From positions 29,417 to 93,416 of the forward strand of contig JALCCG010000064.1 of the NCBI GenBank assembly GCA_023212695.1: DNA of 64,000 nt. The letters run 5' to 3'. Origin of the DNA: Sporisorium sorghi. Taxonomy: Eukaryota; Basidiomycota; Ustilaginomycetes; Ustilaginales; Ustilaginaceae. A program made the position numbers and the translations under genes. This document shows positions 17,343 through 26,981 of this stretch, piece after piece. The stretch's first letter is position 1; every line of letters begins with the position of its first letter. The notes beneath the pieces are model-generated. The model saw only the letters and a program-made list of their open reading frames with translations, did not search any database and had not been told where the DNA came from.

Positions 17343-18197
17343 TTAGCTGTCTGTTTCATGAATCCAAGCCGTCAATATGGCCTCAAAAAGCTCAGGCTCC
17401 TCGAACATCATATTATGGCCGCTTTTTTCAAAAATGACCTTCTTCACGTTCTCTTGCGATCCGTCGACAGTATCCCATAGCGATACGGGGCCGACCAGGT
17501 AGTCGTAACGCCCAAGACCGAGGAATACCGGCTTGGTGAAGCCTTTCAGTGATTCGATCAGATTGAGCTGCGCGAAAGCCTCTCCCCATAAATGATCCAT
17601 AACGGGCATGTTCGTGAAAACTCCATCCCACATCGATGCCGCATCAAAGGCATAGTTATAGAAGCTGTGGGCTCCCATCCGGATGCACATATGAACAAAG
17701 CGCCGCTCGGGCTCCCTCTGAATATCACCTTCCAGCAGGGCCATATCACCTTCAAACTGCCGCTTCCGGGCAGGACTTGCCGTTTCGTTGAAGCCATCCA
17801 AACTCTGCTGCTGTCGTTCCAGGCTGTTGGTCGGCGCAGCATTCAGCAGAATGACCTTCCGGACAGACTCCGGATATTGGGCGGCATACTCCAAGGCCAT
17901 GAAGGCGTGCCCCGAATGCCCTAATATGATAAAATCCTCCAGTCCCAGCGTTTGTCTTGCCGTTTCGATATCATCCAGAACCTGATCCAGTGTATAGTCT
18001 TCCGGTTCCAGTGCTCGAGGGGGCTTCACAAATCCTCTGTGATCCAGGAAAATCAATTGAAATTGGGTATAGAGCAACTCCGAAAATAAGCGGGGATAGT
18101 AAATGCTGCTTCCCACCACCAATATGGGCATGCCCCTTCCATGAATGGAAACATTCAAAGCAAATCCGTCGCTCATGATCGTACGCTGTGTGTGCAT
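17343..18197 (-). CDS. Alpha/beta-hydrolase of unknown substrate
   Basis: A 284-residue soluble alpha/beta-hydrolase. The oxyanion segment precedes FLDHRGFV, the nucleophile elbow is GHSGHAF (Ser near residue 95), and the catalytic His is in EKSGHNMMFEEPELF near the C-terminus, so the catalytic set looks intact. It most resembles proline iminopeptidase-like or haloperoxidase-like hydrolases of Firmicutes; the substrate is not inferable. A GAGGA ribosome site precedes the ATG. The gene stands alone, converging on the GH13 gene. Confidence 0.8.
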   Translation of the reverse strand: MHTQRTIMSDGFALNVSIHGRGMPILVVGSSIYYPRLFSELLYTQFQLIFLDHRGFVKPPRALEPEDYTLDQVLDDIETARQTLGLEDFIILGHSGHAFMALEYAAQYPESVRKVILLNAAPTNSLERQQQSLDGFNETASPARKRQFEGDMALLEGDIQREPERRFVHMCIRMGAHSFYNYAFDAASMWDGVFTNMPVMDHLWGEAFAQLNLIESLKGFTKPVFLGLGRYDYLVGPVSLWDTVDGSQENVKKVIFEKSGHNMMFEEPELFEAILTAWIHETDS

Positions 18198-18417
18198 GTG
18201 TATCGTCCTCTTTTCTTATTTTGTTTAATCGCAACATCCCCTTTCCTGTTCGGATTCCATTACATTCTCCATAGAACGTTCCAACATTCTATATCACCTC
18301 GATTAGCGTTCGTTCAAGTCAGTATATCACAGGCGCGTAAAGCCGGTTTGCGGGAGCTTACTACATTACTACAGACTGGGAAAAAAGGGGGTGCGAAACC
18401 GATCTCCTGCGTTTCTT

Positions 18418-19554
18418 TTATTCAGCAATGTCACCGATCGTCAGGGTAAGCTCAGGATAATCCGCGTCAATCGCCTTCTTCCGCTCCATGATGTGGTTCA
18501 TTTCAAAGGCGGAGCCGAATAATTCGGGCTCGGGTTTGAAAGTCACACTGGTGCCAGTGTCTTGAGTCAAACCAACTGTCAAAGGTCCGGTTTGCGGAAT
18601 GCCGTGGCGGTACTCTTGACGATACACCTTGCCGTCGCGACGAATCTCTACGGCCAGACGCTGAGAGAGGGCATTGACCACGGCGATACTGATGCCTTTT
18701 TCCGCGCCAGGGACGAGGAAGTGTGCGCTTGAATTCAAGCGGTGGACATCGGTCAGAATCGATTGGACGGCAGGAATGCTGGAATTCGGAAGGGCCTGCA
18801 CGGGAATGCCTCTGCCGTTATCGGTCACCGTTACGCTGCCATCCCCATGCAGGAAGATGCCAATCTGATTGCCGTACCCGTTCGTATGCTCCAATATCGA
18901 ATTCTCCACCACCGCCCAGAGCAGCTGATGAATATCGAAATTCTGCGAGGTTCCGAAATACATCCCCGCATGATTGCGGGTTTCCGTCATTTCCAGATAA
19001 TCGCTCGTATCAAGAAGATCGCCCGCCGCAGACAGCAGCAGCAGGAACGGCAGGCTCCGGTGCTTGGGCAGAGCGTAGCGTCCACCGTGCTCTTGCACGA
19101 GTAAATCCGCGCCGAGAAGCGCCTTGAGGTGATGATACAGCTGGCCGGTCGTCCCCATGTTCAAGCGTTCCACCAGCTCGGAGCCGGTCAAAGGCTCTGT
19201 CATGACGGCCTTTAAAATATCGAGGCGCTGCTTATTGCCCAGGGCTGCGAGGATTTTGGCTGCCTTCTCGGTGTTCATGTCCAGCAATTGCTCCATTCGG
19301 CGTTCCTGGGGCTCCCACCGGAGTCCATCGCCGTTCAGGTGCACCTGTCCGGAGTAAAAGACGGAGCCGGGTACATGGGTCGAGTCATGTATGTTGGGTG
19401 CTGAAGTGATTTCTTGGGGCTGCTGGTTTAATGCGGAAGCTGGTTTTCGTTCCACCAGAGCTTGGTATACAAGCTGCTGCAGCTCCGCCATTTGTTTCTG
19501 TAAGACATCCATTTCATGGAGCAGGTCGCGTGTCATAGGAGTCATCAACCTCAC
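18418..19554 (-). CDS. ArsR-like HTH fused to a GyrB-type GHKL ATPase domain
   Basis: A 378-residue protein. Residues about 1-35 are coiled-coil-like. A winged helix (about 90-160) contains NKQRLDILKAVMTEPLTGSE and YHHLKALLGADLLVQE, matching ArsR-type regulators. From about 205 on, the sequence follows the gyrase B/GHKL ATPase: WAVVENSILEH (N box), VTVTDNGRGIPV (G1 box), GISIAVVNALSQRLAVEIRRDGK, and GTSVTFKPEPELFG. Toprim and transducer domains are absent, so it is not a topoisomerase. Inference: an ATP-responsive DNA-binding regulator. The start could be GTG 19554, ATG 19545 or ATG 19536; ribosome sites do not decide. A large palindrome lies directly upstream. Confidence 0.85.
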   Translation of the reverse strand: MRLMTPMTRDLLHEMDVLQKQMAELQQLVYQALVERKPASALNQQPQEITSAPNIHDSTHVPGSVFYSGQVHLNGDGLRWEPQERRMEQLLDMNTEKAAKILAALGNKQRLDILKAVMTEPLTGSELVERLNMGTTGQLYHHLKALLGADLLVQEHGGRYALPKHRSLPFLLLLSAAGDLLDTSDYLEMTETRNHAGMYFGTSQNFDIHQLLWAVVENSILEHTNGYGNQIGIFLHGDGSVTVTDNGRGIPVQALPNSSIPAVQSILTDVHRLNSSAHFLVPGAEKGISIAVVNALSQRLAVEIRRDGKVYRQEYRHGIPQTGPLTVGLTQDTGTSVTFKPEPELFGSAFEMNHIMERKKAIDADYPELTLTIGDIAE

Positions 19555-19566
19555 TTATCGTAAAAT

Positions 19567-19604
19567 TATGTTATTACGTAATTATTATATTACGTAATAA
19601 CATA
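19567..19604. promoter_or_regulatory. 38-bp palindrome upstream of the HTH-ATPase gene
   Basis: Two perfect 16-base arms (tatgttattacgtaat at 19567-19582 and its complement at 19589-19604) are separated by 6 bases. Each arm contains the self-complementary core attacgtaat. It ends 13 bases before the GTG start of the HTH-ATPase gene, where a promoter or translation start region would be, and is a strong candidate autoregulatory operator. Confidence 0.8.
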
Positions 19605-19767
19605 AATGTAAATCCACTTTAAGGAAATTTTCATTCGTTTGAGTGAAAGGAAAGATCATTCGGGGTTTTGGGAAGGGCAAATGCTTCTGCTGGGGGGAAC
19701 TGTAACCAGCGGTAAAGGCTGGATAGGATGCGTTGTTCTGGCGGTTTGGTGACCAGGAGATCCCCAT

Positions 19768-19811
19768 ATACAAAAACAAAGACCACGCCTGCCATATGGG
19801 GGCGTGGTCTT
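19768..19811 (-). terminator. Terminator of the nucleotidyltransferase gene
   Basis: An 11-bp perfect stem (aagaccacgcc at 19779-19789 with ggcgtggtctt at 19801-19811). Read on the minus strand, it is followed by tttgtttttgt, so it ends transcription of the gene at 19828-20883. Confidence 0.8.
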
Positions 19812-19827
19812 AAATTATATAGAAATT

Positions 19828-20883
19828 CTAGGTCGGCTCTGGGCCTCCTGTTACTTCGGGATTGGCCTCCAGAATCCCCTCCGTGATGTTCCAAAGCATG
19901 GGCAGGAAGCGAATGACTTCGTCTGCCCGCTTTTGCAGGTCTGCCGTGGATGTAATGCCAAGATCCGCAAGTATGGCGTCAAAGGCCGGGGCGTATTCCC
20001 GTTGAAACTCAGGAGGTCCATCAGCTTCCAAAATGTTGTGGCAGCGTGCAAAGGTGGCGACCATCCAGAAAACAGCCTCTCGATGGCTGCCGTTCAGGAT
20101 CAGCTCGCGGCTGCCTTCAATGGCAATCGGTCTTGCATCCGCGGTAATATCGCTGCTGAAGAAGAAAGTTGTCTTTGCAATCGCGGCAGCGGCGTCGAAG
20201 GTTCGGGACAGTCCATTGAGATGATGCATCGCTTGCTCGGCGGTCATGTCCTTACAGCCCAGCAGCCTTAACAGCTCTTCGTAGATTTCCTCTCGGCCGT
20301 ATTCCTTAAGCACATCGCGGGCTGCCACATAACGCAGTCTGACGGTTGGGTTCCGAAGAGCGGCAACCAGCAGCAAGTGGGTCGTAACGCCGGTAGGGAA
20401 GAGCCAGGAGGTAACCTGTCTATGCCAGGAGGCAGAAGGATCGATGGATCTGAGCCCGGTAATGATGCGTTCTCGCACATTCTCGCAGCGGCGGCTGACC
20501 CAGATCCGGTCGGCAAAATGCCGGGAAACCTCTGTTTGCAGCTTGCGGAGCTGCCCGGTCGGATCGGACATCAGGGTGTCCACCCGAAAGCTGCCGGCCA
20601 GATGATAGGACGTTAATACCTGCTCGGGCGAGGACAGGTCCCGCCAGGAAAGATAGGTGGCCTCAATCAAGGCGTCCTGGTAGACAAACTTTCCGAGCTT
20701 GAGAGGGGGTTCTGCGTCTTCAGTGACAACGACAACGTCGATGTCCGAGGACGGGGCCATCTCGGCATCATCCGGCTTCCCTACGGTGGAGCCGCTAAAA
20801 TAGGCACCCATAAAGCCGGGCTCCCTGCTGGCATGCTGCAAGACCCAATCGGTGGCTGCTGCTCGTGCTGATCCCACGTTCAT
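19828..20883 (-). CDS. Nucleotidyltransferase-fold protein
   Basis: A 351-residue protein with a Pol-beta-type nucleotidyltransferase signature: YFSGSTVGKPDDAE followed by SSDIDVVVVTED (two metal-binding Asp near residues 48-50). The remaining 250 residues are mostly helical and resemble the C-terminal parts of aminoglycoside- or protein-modifying nucleotidyltransferases, but no specific subfamily is recognised. A GAGGAGGAA ribosome site precedes the ATG. The gene is monocistronic, with a terminator downstream. Confidence 0.75.
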   Translation of the reverse strand: MNVGSARAAATDWVLQHASREPGFMGAYFSGSTVGKPDDAEMAPSSDIDVVVVTEDAEPPLKLGKFVYQDALIEATYLSWRDLSSPEQVLTSYHLAGSFRVDTLMSDPTGQLRKLQTEVSRHFADRIWVSRRCENVRERIITGLRSIDPSASWHRQVTSWLFPTGVTTHLLLVAALRNPTVRLRYVAARDVLKEYGREEIYEELLRLLGCKDMTAEQAMHHLNGLSRTFDAAAAIAKTTFFFSSDITADARPIAIEGSRELILNGSHREAVFWMVATFARCHNILEADGPPEFQREYAPAFDAILADLGITSTADLQKRADEVIRFLPMLWNITEGILEANPEVTGGPEPT

Positions 20884-21113
20884 GTCCTACTTCCTCCTCT
20901 ACCTGCATGAGTATCTAAGTAAAATAACAAAAATATCCTATTCTTCATTACATTATATGGGCTTTAAATCTAGAGTACAACCGCATGAGGCTTGATGGCT
21001 CTCGTTGTGCCGAGGGATTGGCGGCATTAGGGAAGAAGGGAACATGGTACGGGTGGAGGGATTAGAGAAGTTTGCGCTCATAAGCAGCATCGGTATATCC
21101 AACGTGAAATGCC

Positions 21114-21167
21114 AAAACGGACATTCCCATCATCGCTGAAGCTTCGGCGATGGAGAATGTCCGTTTT
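21114..21167 (-). terminator. Terminator of the DeoR-type regulator gene
   Basis: A long stem (aaaacggacattc at 21114-21126 with gaatgtccgtttt at 21155-21167) contains an inner second stem around gaagc. It sits 11 bases past the stop codon of the regulator gene. Confidence 0.7.
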
Positions 21168-21177
21168 GATGTTTATT

Positions 21178-21942
21178 CTATTCATCCGCAATCACTAGCG
21201 TTGTACTGGTTTTTTTGAATTTTGGAATGAGGCTTGCATTGACGTTGGCATCCGTCACGATGGTATCAATTTTGTCGAGTGATGCGATAGAGATGGTAAC
21301 GTCTTTGCCAAACTTGGTGCTGTCCGCCATAACAAACACCTCTTTGGACAGCTCGATCATTTTTTTACGAGTAATGGCTTCTTCCAGATTATAGTCGGAA
21401 ATGCCTTTCTCGATGGTAATGCCGCTGCAGCAGATGAAGGCCTTCAGCACATTCAGCTCATGGAAGTTGAAAATGTATTCATACGCTACGATGGACTGTT
21501 CCTCGCGCCGGATTTTGCCGCCAATCATAATCAGCTCTACATCGCTGTCCATCAGCTCAATCGCAACCGGAAGCGAATTCGTAACCACCGTCAGCTTCTT
21601 CTTATGCTTCACGTATTTGGCGATCTGATACGTGGTCGAGCCGCTGTCGATGTAGATACAATCGCCGTCATGGATGAATTCACTGCTTTTGCGGGCGATC
21701 CTGTCCTTCTCTTCCAGCTGGCTGACCATACGCTCATCCATGGAGGATTCGCCGAACCGGGACTCTACGAGTTTAACCCCGCCGTAAATCTTCTCAATCC
21801 GGCCTTGCTTGGTCAAGGTGTTCAGATCCCGGCGCAGTGTATCCACAGAGATATTCAGCTCTTCGGTTAGTTCCGTGATCTTTAATACTTTTCTAATCGT
21901 AAGCAGCTCTAGTATTTTCTTGTGCCTCTCCAGTGGAAACAT
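21178..21942 (-). CDS. DeoR/GlpR-family transcriptional regulator
   Basis: A 254-residue regulator with an N-terminal DeoR helix-turn-helix (MFPLERHKKILELL, then LNISVDTLRRDLNTL, GRIEKIYGGVKL) and a C-terminal sensor domain with YIDSGSTTYQIAKYV, where these proteins normally bind phosphorylated sugars. A GGGTGAGG ribosome site precedes the ATG. It is transcribed away from the 2-aminoethylphosphonate operon and is its most likely regulator; family members usually repress and are released by a phosphorylated metabolite. Known phosphonate operons more often use GntR or LysR regulators, so this pairing is uncommon. Confidence 0.88.
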   Translation of the reverse strand: MFPLERHKKILELLTIRKVLKITELTEELNISVDTLRRDLNTLTKQGRIEKIYGGVKLVESRFGESSMDERMVSQLEEKDRIARKSSEFIHDGDCIYIDSGSTTYQIAKYVKHKKKLTVVTNSLPVAIELMDSDVELIMIGGKIRREEQSIVAYEYIFNFHELNVLKAFICCSGITIEKGISDYNLEEAITRKKMIELSKEVFVMADSTKFGKDVTISIASLDKIDTIVTDANVNASLIPKFKKTSTTLVIADE

Positions 21943-22195
21943 TCGCCCTCACCCATTCAATTCGCATTAGTAGTTGACGCTCGCATTCAAGTCTAGTTTA
22001 CTCATTCGTGCCTCCATATTCAATAGATTTACCCATATTATTCGTAAGTTAGGCATGTGATACAGTTAAATATAGTCAACAATTAGTAGTAATTTATGAA
22101 TGATATATGCATAATTTACTTACATTTAACAGTTTGCATGATTCTTGTTTACATATGGTTTTTATACTGAGGATGTGTTCAAGGAGGTGAGCCGG

Positions 22196-22948
22196 TTGTT
22201 GAAGCTTCAGCATATAAGTAAACAATTCGACGATAAAGTGGTTTTGGATGACATCAGCGTAGAAATCGGTACAGGTGAGATTGTGTCACTGCTTGGTCCG
22301 AGCGGCAGCGGAAAGACCACATTACTGAATATCATTTTGGGACTCACCCGGATGGACCAGGGAAGCATCGTGTTCCATGATCAGGATCTGAGCAGCGTAC
22401 CGATGAAGAAGCGGGGTTTTAATATTGTTTTTCAGGATTATGCCTTATTCCCGAATTTGAATGCCTACGACAATATTGTATACGGGCTGCGCAATAAGAA
22501 GGGAACTGTAAGTGAGCAGGAGGTACAGGAATATATCGATTTTCTGGAGCTGCAGCCCCACTTGAAGAAGAGGATCAGCGAGCTGTCAGGGGGTCAGAAG
22601 CAGAGGGTGGCCCTGGCAAGAACACTTGTCACCAAGCCAAAAATTCTGCTGCTCGACGAACCGCTCAGTGCGCTGGATGGCGTCATTAAGGAGTCGATCA
22701 AGCAGCGTATCCAGTCGATTGCCAGAGAATTCAAACTCACCACGATCATTGTGACGCATGATCCGGAGGAGGCGCTGACGCTGTCCGATAAAATCCTGAT
22801 TATTAACCAAGGAAAAATCGCCCAGTTCGGTACGCCACAGGAGATTGTTCATCATCCCCAGGATGATTTTGTGAAGCAGTTCATCATCAAGCAGCTGCAT
22901 ATCAAAAGGCAGAATATTTACAATCTGTTCGGTGAGCATTATGCCTAA
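22196..22948 (+). CDS. ABC transporter ATPase, aminoethylphosphonate uptake (PhnT-like)
   Basis: An ABC ATPase of about 250 residues. Walker A is GPSGSGKTT, the signature is [13 protein letters not shown], and Walker B is [12 protein letters not shown], followed by a His-switch ([10 protein letters not shown]). The TTG at 22196 is preferred, because AAGGAGGTGA (22181-22190) lies just upstream and the conserved family start [11 protein letters not shown] begins there; the frame could extend to 22145. It energises import by the overlapping permease. Genetic context with phnW and phnX gives 2-aminoethylphosphonate as the probable substrate. Confidence 0.88.
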   Translation: MLKLQHISKQFDDKVVLDDISVEIGTGEIVSLLGPSGSGKTTLLNIILGLTRMDQGSIVFHDQDLSSVPMKKRGFNIVFQDYALFPNLNAYDNIVYGLRNKKGTVSEQEVQEYIDFLELQPHLKKRISELSGGQKQRVALARTLVTKPKILLLDEPLSALDGVIKESIKQRIQSIAREFKLTTIIVTHDPEEALTLSDKILIINQGKIAQFGTPQEIVHHPQDDFVKQFIIKQLHIKRQNIYNLFGEHYA

Positions 22949-24560
22949 TGTGAAGCCGGAAATGCGGGTAATCTTCACCGTCATTCTGATCTTGTTCGCT
23001 GCGTTTCTGTTCCTGCCGTTGCTTATATTGCTGGTTCGTTCCTTCGAGTCCGATCAGGGGTTTACCCTCGGTCACTATATGTCACTAGGCTCGAACCGGG
23101 AATTGATGACAGCGATCGGCAACAGTGTGAAGGTATCGGCTTTAACGGCGCTGATCACAACTATCCTGGGATTTATGCTGGCGTACTCCATTCATTGCAC
23201 GAGGATATATCAGCCCCTCAAAGGGGTGTTGAAAACCGTCATCATCGTCCCGATGCTGCTTCCGACGATTACGTATGGGTTCGCCATTATGTATTCGTTT
23301 GGTAACCAGGGATTGATCACCCGGCTTGCCGGACGCAATTTGTTCGAAATCTACGGATTGAACGGATTACTCATCGGCTATGTCGTATACACGCTGCCTC
23401 CCGTATTCCTGCTGATCCATAACGCTTTTCAATACATTGATAAAAAGTTCATCATCGTATCCAAGTTAATGGGAGACGGAACGATGAGAAGTTTCATGAA
23501 CACCATTCTGCGTCCTCTCGCGGGTGCGCTTGGCGGAGCTTTTGTACTTTCCTTTATTTTAAGTTTTACGGATTTCGGGATACCGGCTTCCGTTGGCGGT
23601 ACCTATCCCGTCGTGGCAACGCAGCTGTATCAGGTGATGCTGGGCTCCATTCCGGACTTCAACCAAGGCGCTGTTATTGCGGTTCTGATGCTGATACCGG
23701 CCGTGTTCGGCATCTGGCTGCTGAATTATCTGGAGAAATGGAATTTTCACTATGACAAGCTGTCGGATATCGAGCTGCCGCGGCACCGAGTGCGGGATAT
23801 CGCATTCGGAGTTATTTCATCGGTGATCGTGCTTGGGATGCTCTCTATTTTTGCGGTGATGTTCATTGCACCATGGCTGAGCAGTTATCCCTATGACCTG
23901 ACGTTTACGTTCAAGCATGTACGGGACGTGTTTCAATCGAGCGATTTGACGGGGGTATATCGCAACTCGCTCTGGGTCGCCCTCCTGACGGCTCTGTTCG
24001 GAACCCTGATGGCATACGGATCGGCATTGCTCAATGTCCGCACCTCGTTAAAAGCCCGATCGGCGGTAGATATGGTATCGATGATTACCAATACGGTACC
24101 CGGCATGGTGCTGGGGATCTCCTACCTGCTCCTCTTTAATGGAAGCAGCCTGAAGGGCACGTTTGTCATTATTGTCTTATGCAATATCGTGCATTTCTTT
24201 ACGACGCCGTACTTAATGGCCAAGAACTCCCTGTCCAAAATGAATCCATCCTGGGAGACCACCGGGGAGCTGCTGGGCGACAGCTGGTTCAAGACCGTAT
24301 ATCGGGTGATCCTGCCGAACTCGGCCTCAACCGTCATCGAGATGTTTGGCTACTATTTCATCAACGCTATGGTGACGGTCAGCGGGATTATCTTTCTCGT
24401 ATCGGCCCAGACGTCGCTTGTTGCCAGCAAGATCAAAGAGCTGCAGCATTTCGCCAAGTTTAATGAAATCTTCGTGCTGTCGATGCTGATCTTCTTCACG
24501 AATCTGATCATCAAGCTGGTGTGCGACGCATGGCAGCGGAGGACTTCCGTTCGACGCTGA
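22941..24560 (+). CDS. ABC transporter permease, fused two-domain (aminoethylphosphonate)
   Basis: A 539-residue permease containing two homologous halves, each with about six membrane segments and an EAA-type loop. This is the fused arrangement seen in iron- and phosphonate-type importers (PhnU/AfuB-like). The ATG at 22941 overlaps the ATPase gene by 8 bases and is helped by ggtgag just upstream; a GTG at 22932 is also possible. It forms the membrane channel of the transporter. A dispersed hairpin repeat lies in the 300-base gap before the binding-protein gene. Confidence 0.88.
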   Translation: MPNVKPEMRVIFTVILILFAAFLFLPLLILLVRSFESDQGFTLGHYMSLGSNRELMTAIGNSVKVSALTALITTILGFMLAYSIHCTRIYQPLKGVLKTVIIVPMLLPTITYGFAIMYSFGNQGLITRLAGRNLFEIYGLNGLLIGYVVYTLPPVFLLIHNAFQYIDKKFIIVSKLMGDGTMRSFMNTILRPLAGALGGAFVLSFILSFTDFGIPASVGGTYPVVATQLYQVMLGSIPDFNQGAVIAVLMLIPAVFGIWLLNYLEKWNFHYDKLSDIELPRHRVRDIAFGVISSVIVLGMLSIFAVMFIAPWLSSYPYDLTFTFKHVRDVFQSSDLTGVYRNSLWVALLTALFGTLMAYGSALLNVRTSLKARSAVDMVSMITNTVPGMVLGISYLLLFNGSSLKGTFVIIVLCNIVHFFTTPYLMAKNSLSKMNPSWETTGELLGDSWFKTVYRVILPNSASTVIEMFGYYFINAMVTVSGIIFLVSAQTSLVASKIKELQHFAKFNEIFVLSMLIFFTNLIIKLVCDAWQRRTSVRR

Positions 24561-24596
24561 GCTATTGCTGCAAGGGATGAATGTCCGCTGCGATGC

Positions 24597-24726
24597 CGGA
24601 TCGTACTTCCGATCGCTGTTGTCTTCAGATTTCTCTGATTGAAATGAATCAACTGCAGAAATCCGAGGACAAAGGCGAACGCATACGCTTCTCCAGTACG
24701 ATTCCGTCCTCTTTCGCTGGGTGACA
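24597..24726 (-). repeat. Dispersed hairpin repeat, copy in phn operon gap
   Basis: Read on the minus strand, this ~115-130-bp sequence matches the element at 48775-48896. Both begin with cccagcg and gaggacggaat-like sequence, share gtactggagaa, ttcgccttt and ggatttct, and end in acaacagcgatcggaag. Their inner arms differ but can still form a hairpin, which points to a mobile or conserved structured repeat rather than a gene. Confidence 0.7.
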
Positions 24727-24869
24727 GCACGAAGCACCAAGCAAGAAGCAAGAAGTACCGTGCCCAGAAGCATCATCTGCAATTCAATCAAAGATATGCG
24801 CAAGCGAGTTAGACCCATCTTTTCACTTGATTTCTAAATATAACAACACAACAAGGAGTGGAGTTACTC

Positions 24870-25865
24870 ATGATCAAAACGTTAAAAGGAATGCTGCTGT
24901 CATTAATCGCCATCAGCATGGTGTTTGCACTGGCTGCCTGCGGCAGCGGCAGCGCGGGGGAAGCGAAGAAGGTGGTCATCTACACGAACGGGGATGAAGA
25001 AGCCGTCGCCGCAATGGAAACCTCGTTGAAGAACGCGGGATATGACGGACAATATCTCGTGCAATCACTAGGCACTTCAGAGCTGGGAGGCAAGCTCATG
25101 GCCGAAGGGAACAAAATCGAGGCCGACTTGATCACGATGAGCTCGTACTTTATCGAGAGCTCGCAGAGCGAGCATTCCATGTTCAAGGACCTGGCTTTTG
25201 ATACAGGCGCCGTTGACTCCTATCCGGCCTATTACACGCCGATTCTGGCGAATACCGGGTCCATCTTCGTCAATACGGAAGTGTTGAAGGAAAAAGGCTT
25301 GCCGATGCCAACCTCCATCACCGACCTGACCAAACCGGAATTCAGCGGACTCGTATCGATTCCGAACATAATGGATTCCTCCACCGGCTGGCTGCTGGTT
25401 CAGGCGATCATCAGTCAATACGGTGAAGACGCAGGCCGGCAGGTGCTCCATGATCTGATTGCCAATGTCGGACCGCATCTGGAAAGCTCGGGCTCGGGTC
25501 CGATCAAGAAGGTGCAGGCCGGCGAAGTGGCAGCCGGGTTTGGACTCCGGCATCAGGCCGTTGCGGCCAAAGCAGCCGGTGCACCGATTGATTACGTGGA
25601 TCCGGTTGAAGGCAACTTCTCCCTGACCGAGTCGGTTGCCGTGGTGGACAAGGAGAATGCCACAACAGATTTGGCGATGAAAATGGCGGAAACCCTGATC
25701 AAGGACGCCAGAAAAGATCTGATTGTGAACTATCCGGTAGCCCTGTATGAGGGGGAGACTGTGGATGAGGTCAACAAACCAGCGTACGCCATGAAGTTCG
25801 AGAAACCATTGACGGTAGAGCTGTTGGAAGAGCACCAGCAATTTTTCAACGGATCTAAAGAATAG
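24870..25865 (+). CDS. Aminoethylphosphonate-binding lipoprotein (PhnS-like)
   Basis: A 331-residue ABC solute-binding protein. The ATG at 24870 fits the AAGGAGTGG ribosome site and gives a lipoprotein signal (MIKTLKGMLLSLIAISMVFA) with lipobox LAAC. The mature part has the fold pattern of small iron/polyamine/phosphonate-binding proteins (VVIYTNGDEEAV at the start, SSGSGPIKKVQAGE in the middle). It follows the permease by about 300 bases and precedes phnW, so binding of 2-aminoethylphosphonate or a relative is inferred from context. Confidence 0.85.
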   Translation: MIKTLKGMLLSLIAISMVFALAACGSGSAGEAKKVVIYTNGDEEAVAAMETSLKNAGYDGQYLVQSLGTSELGGKLMAEGNKIEADLITMSSYFIESSQSEHSMFKDLAFDTGAVDSYPAYYTPILANTGSIFVNTEVLKEKGLPMPTSITDLTKPEFSGLVSIPNIMDSSTGWLLVQAIISQYGEDAGRQVLHDLIANVGPHLESSGSGPIKKVQAGEVAAGFGLRHQAVAAKAAGAPIDYVDPVEGNFSLTESVAVVDKENATTDLAMKMAETLIKDARKDLIVNYPVALYEGETVDEVNKPAYAMKFEKPLTVELLEEHQQFFNGSKE

Positions 25866-25886
25866 GCACCATAGGAGCGATGCGAT

Positions 25887-26981
25887 ATGAATAAATATAA
25901 ACTTTTGACACCCGGCCCTTTGACGACAACCAGCTCGGTGAAGGAGGAGATGCTCCTTGACCGCTGTACATGGGATGACGAATATAAATCCATTACGCAA
26001 AAAATCAGATCACAGCTCCTGGCATTAGCCGGGGCGGATGCGGCACAATACACAGCTGTTCTGATGCAGGGAAGCGGAACGTTTGCCGTCGAATCCGTGA
26101 TGACGTCAACCATATCGAAGGAAGATAAGGTGCTGATCGTGACCAATGGCGCCTATGGCGAGCGACTCGTGAAGATGGCGGAGTACATTGGACTGCATTA
26201 CACGGAATACAAGTTGAATTACAATGAACAACCAAGCGAGAATGAGCTGCGGTCGAGACTTCAAAAGGATCTGCGAATTACGCATATTGCGATGGTGCAT
26301 TGCGAGACAACAACGGGGATACTGAACCCGCTGGAGATGGTATCCAGGCTGTCCAAGGAGTATGGGAAAACCCTTATTATCGATGCCATGAGCAGCTTTG
26401 GCGGAATGGAGATTGACGTTCAGGGTCTTGGCATCGATTACCTGATCAGCAGTGCGAATAAATGCATTCAAGGCGTCCCGGGATTTGGATTCGTCATCGC
26501 CAAGCTGGAGAAGCTTGCGTTATGCGAGGGGATTGCACGCAGCCTGTCGCTGGATCTGTACGATCAGTGGAAGGGCATGGACAAGGATGGCAAATGGCGC
26601 TATACCTCACCGACGCATGTGGTGGCGGCATTCTCCAAAGCGCTGGATGAGCTGGATGCAGAAGGCGGCGTATCCGCCAGATTCAGACGCTACCGGAATA
26701 ACAATCGCCTGCTGCGGGAGAAATTGGCCCGGATCGGCATTCATGCCTATATAACCGAAGACAAGCAATCACCAATTATCACAACGTTTCTGTTCCCTGG
26801 TGAAGGGTTTAGCTTTGGGCAATTTTACGCTTATATCAAAGAAAGAGGCTATGTCATATACCCGGGCAAACTGACCGACGTGGATACCTTCCGCATCGGG
26901 AATATCGGGGAAATCTATGAACAGGATATCGAGGAGTTATGCCGCATTATCGAAGAATATAGGGGAGTGATGGCACAATGA
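25887..26981 (+). CDS. phnW: 2-aminoethylphosphonate:pyruvate transaminase
   Basis: A 364-residue class V PLP enzyme converting 2-aminoethylphosphonate and pyruvate to phosphonoacetaldehyde and alanine. The N-terminal LLTPGPLTTTSSVKEEML is diagnostic for PhnW, and QGSGTFAVESV, DAMSSFGGMEID and the PLP-lysine motif SSANKC (Lys192) are present. The length is normal for the family. It overlaps phnX by 4 bases (ATGA), giving coupled production of the enzyme that consumes its product. Confidence 0.93.
   Translation: MNKYKLLTPGPLTTTSSVKEEMLLDRCTWDDEYKSITQKIRSQLLALAGADAAQYTAVLMQGSGTFAVESVMTSTISKEDKVLIVTNGAYGERLVKMAEYIGLHYTEYKLNYNEQPSENELRSRLQKDLRITHIAMVHCETTTGILNPLEMVSRLSKEYGKTLIIDAMSSFGGMEIDVQGLGIDYLISSANKCIQGVPGFGFVIAKLEKLALCEGIARSLSLDLYDQWKGMDKDGKWRYTSPTHVVAAFSKALDELDAEGGVSARFRRYRNNNRLLREKLARIGIHAYITEDKQSPIITTFLFPGEGFSFGQFYAYIKERGYVIYPGKLTDVDTFRIGNIGEIYEQDIEELCRIIEEYRGVMAQ

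Noticed and set aside
20884..21113. Possible small gene or RNA in the gap before the DeoR terminator
   Set aside because: No frame with ribosome site and no conserved structure seen.
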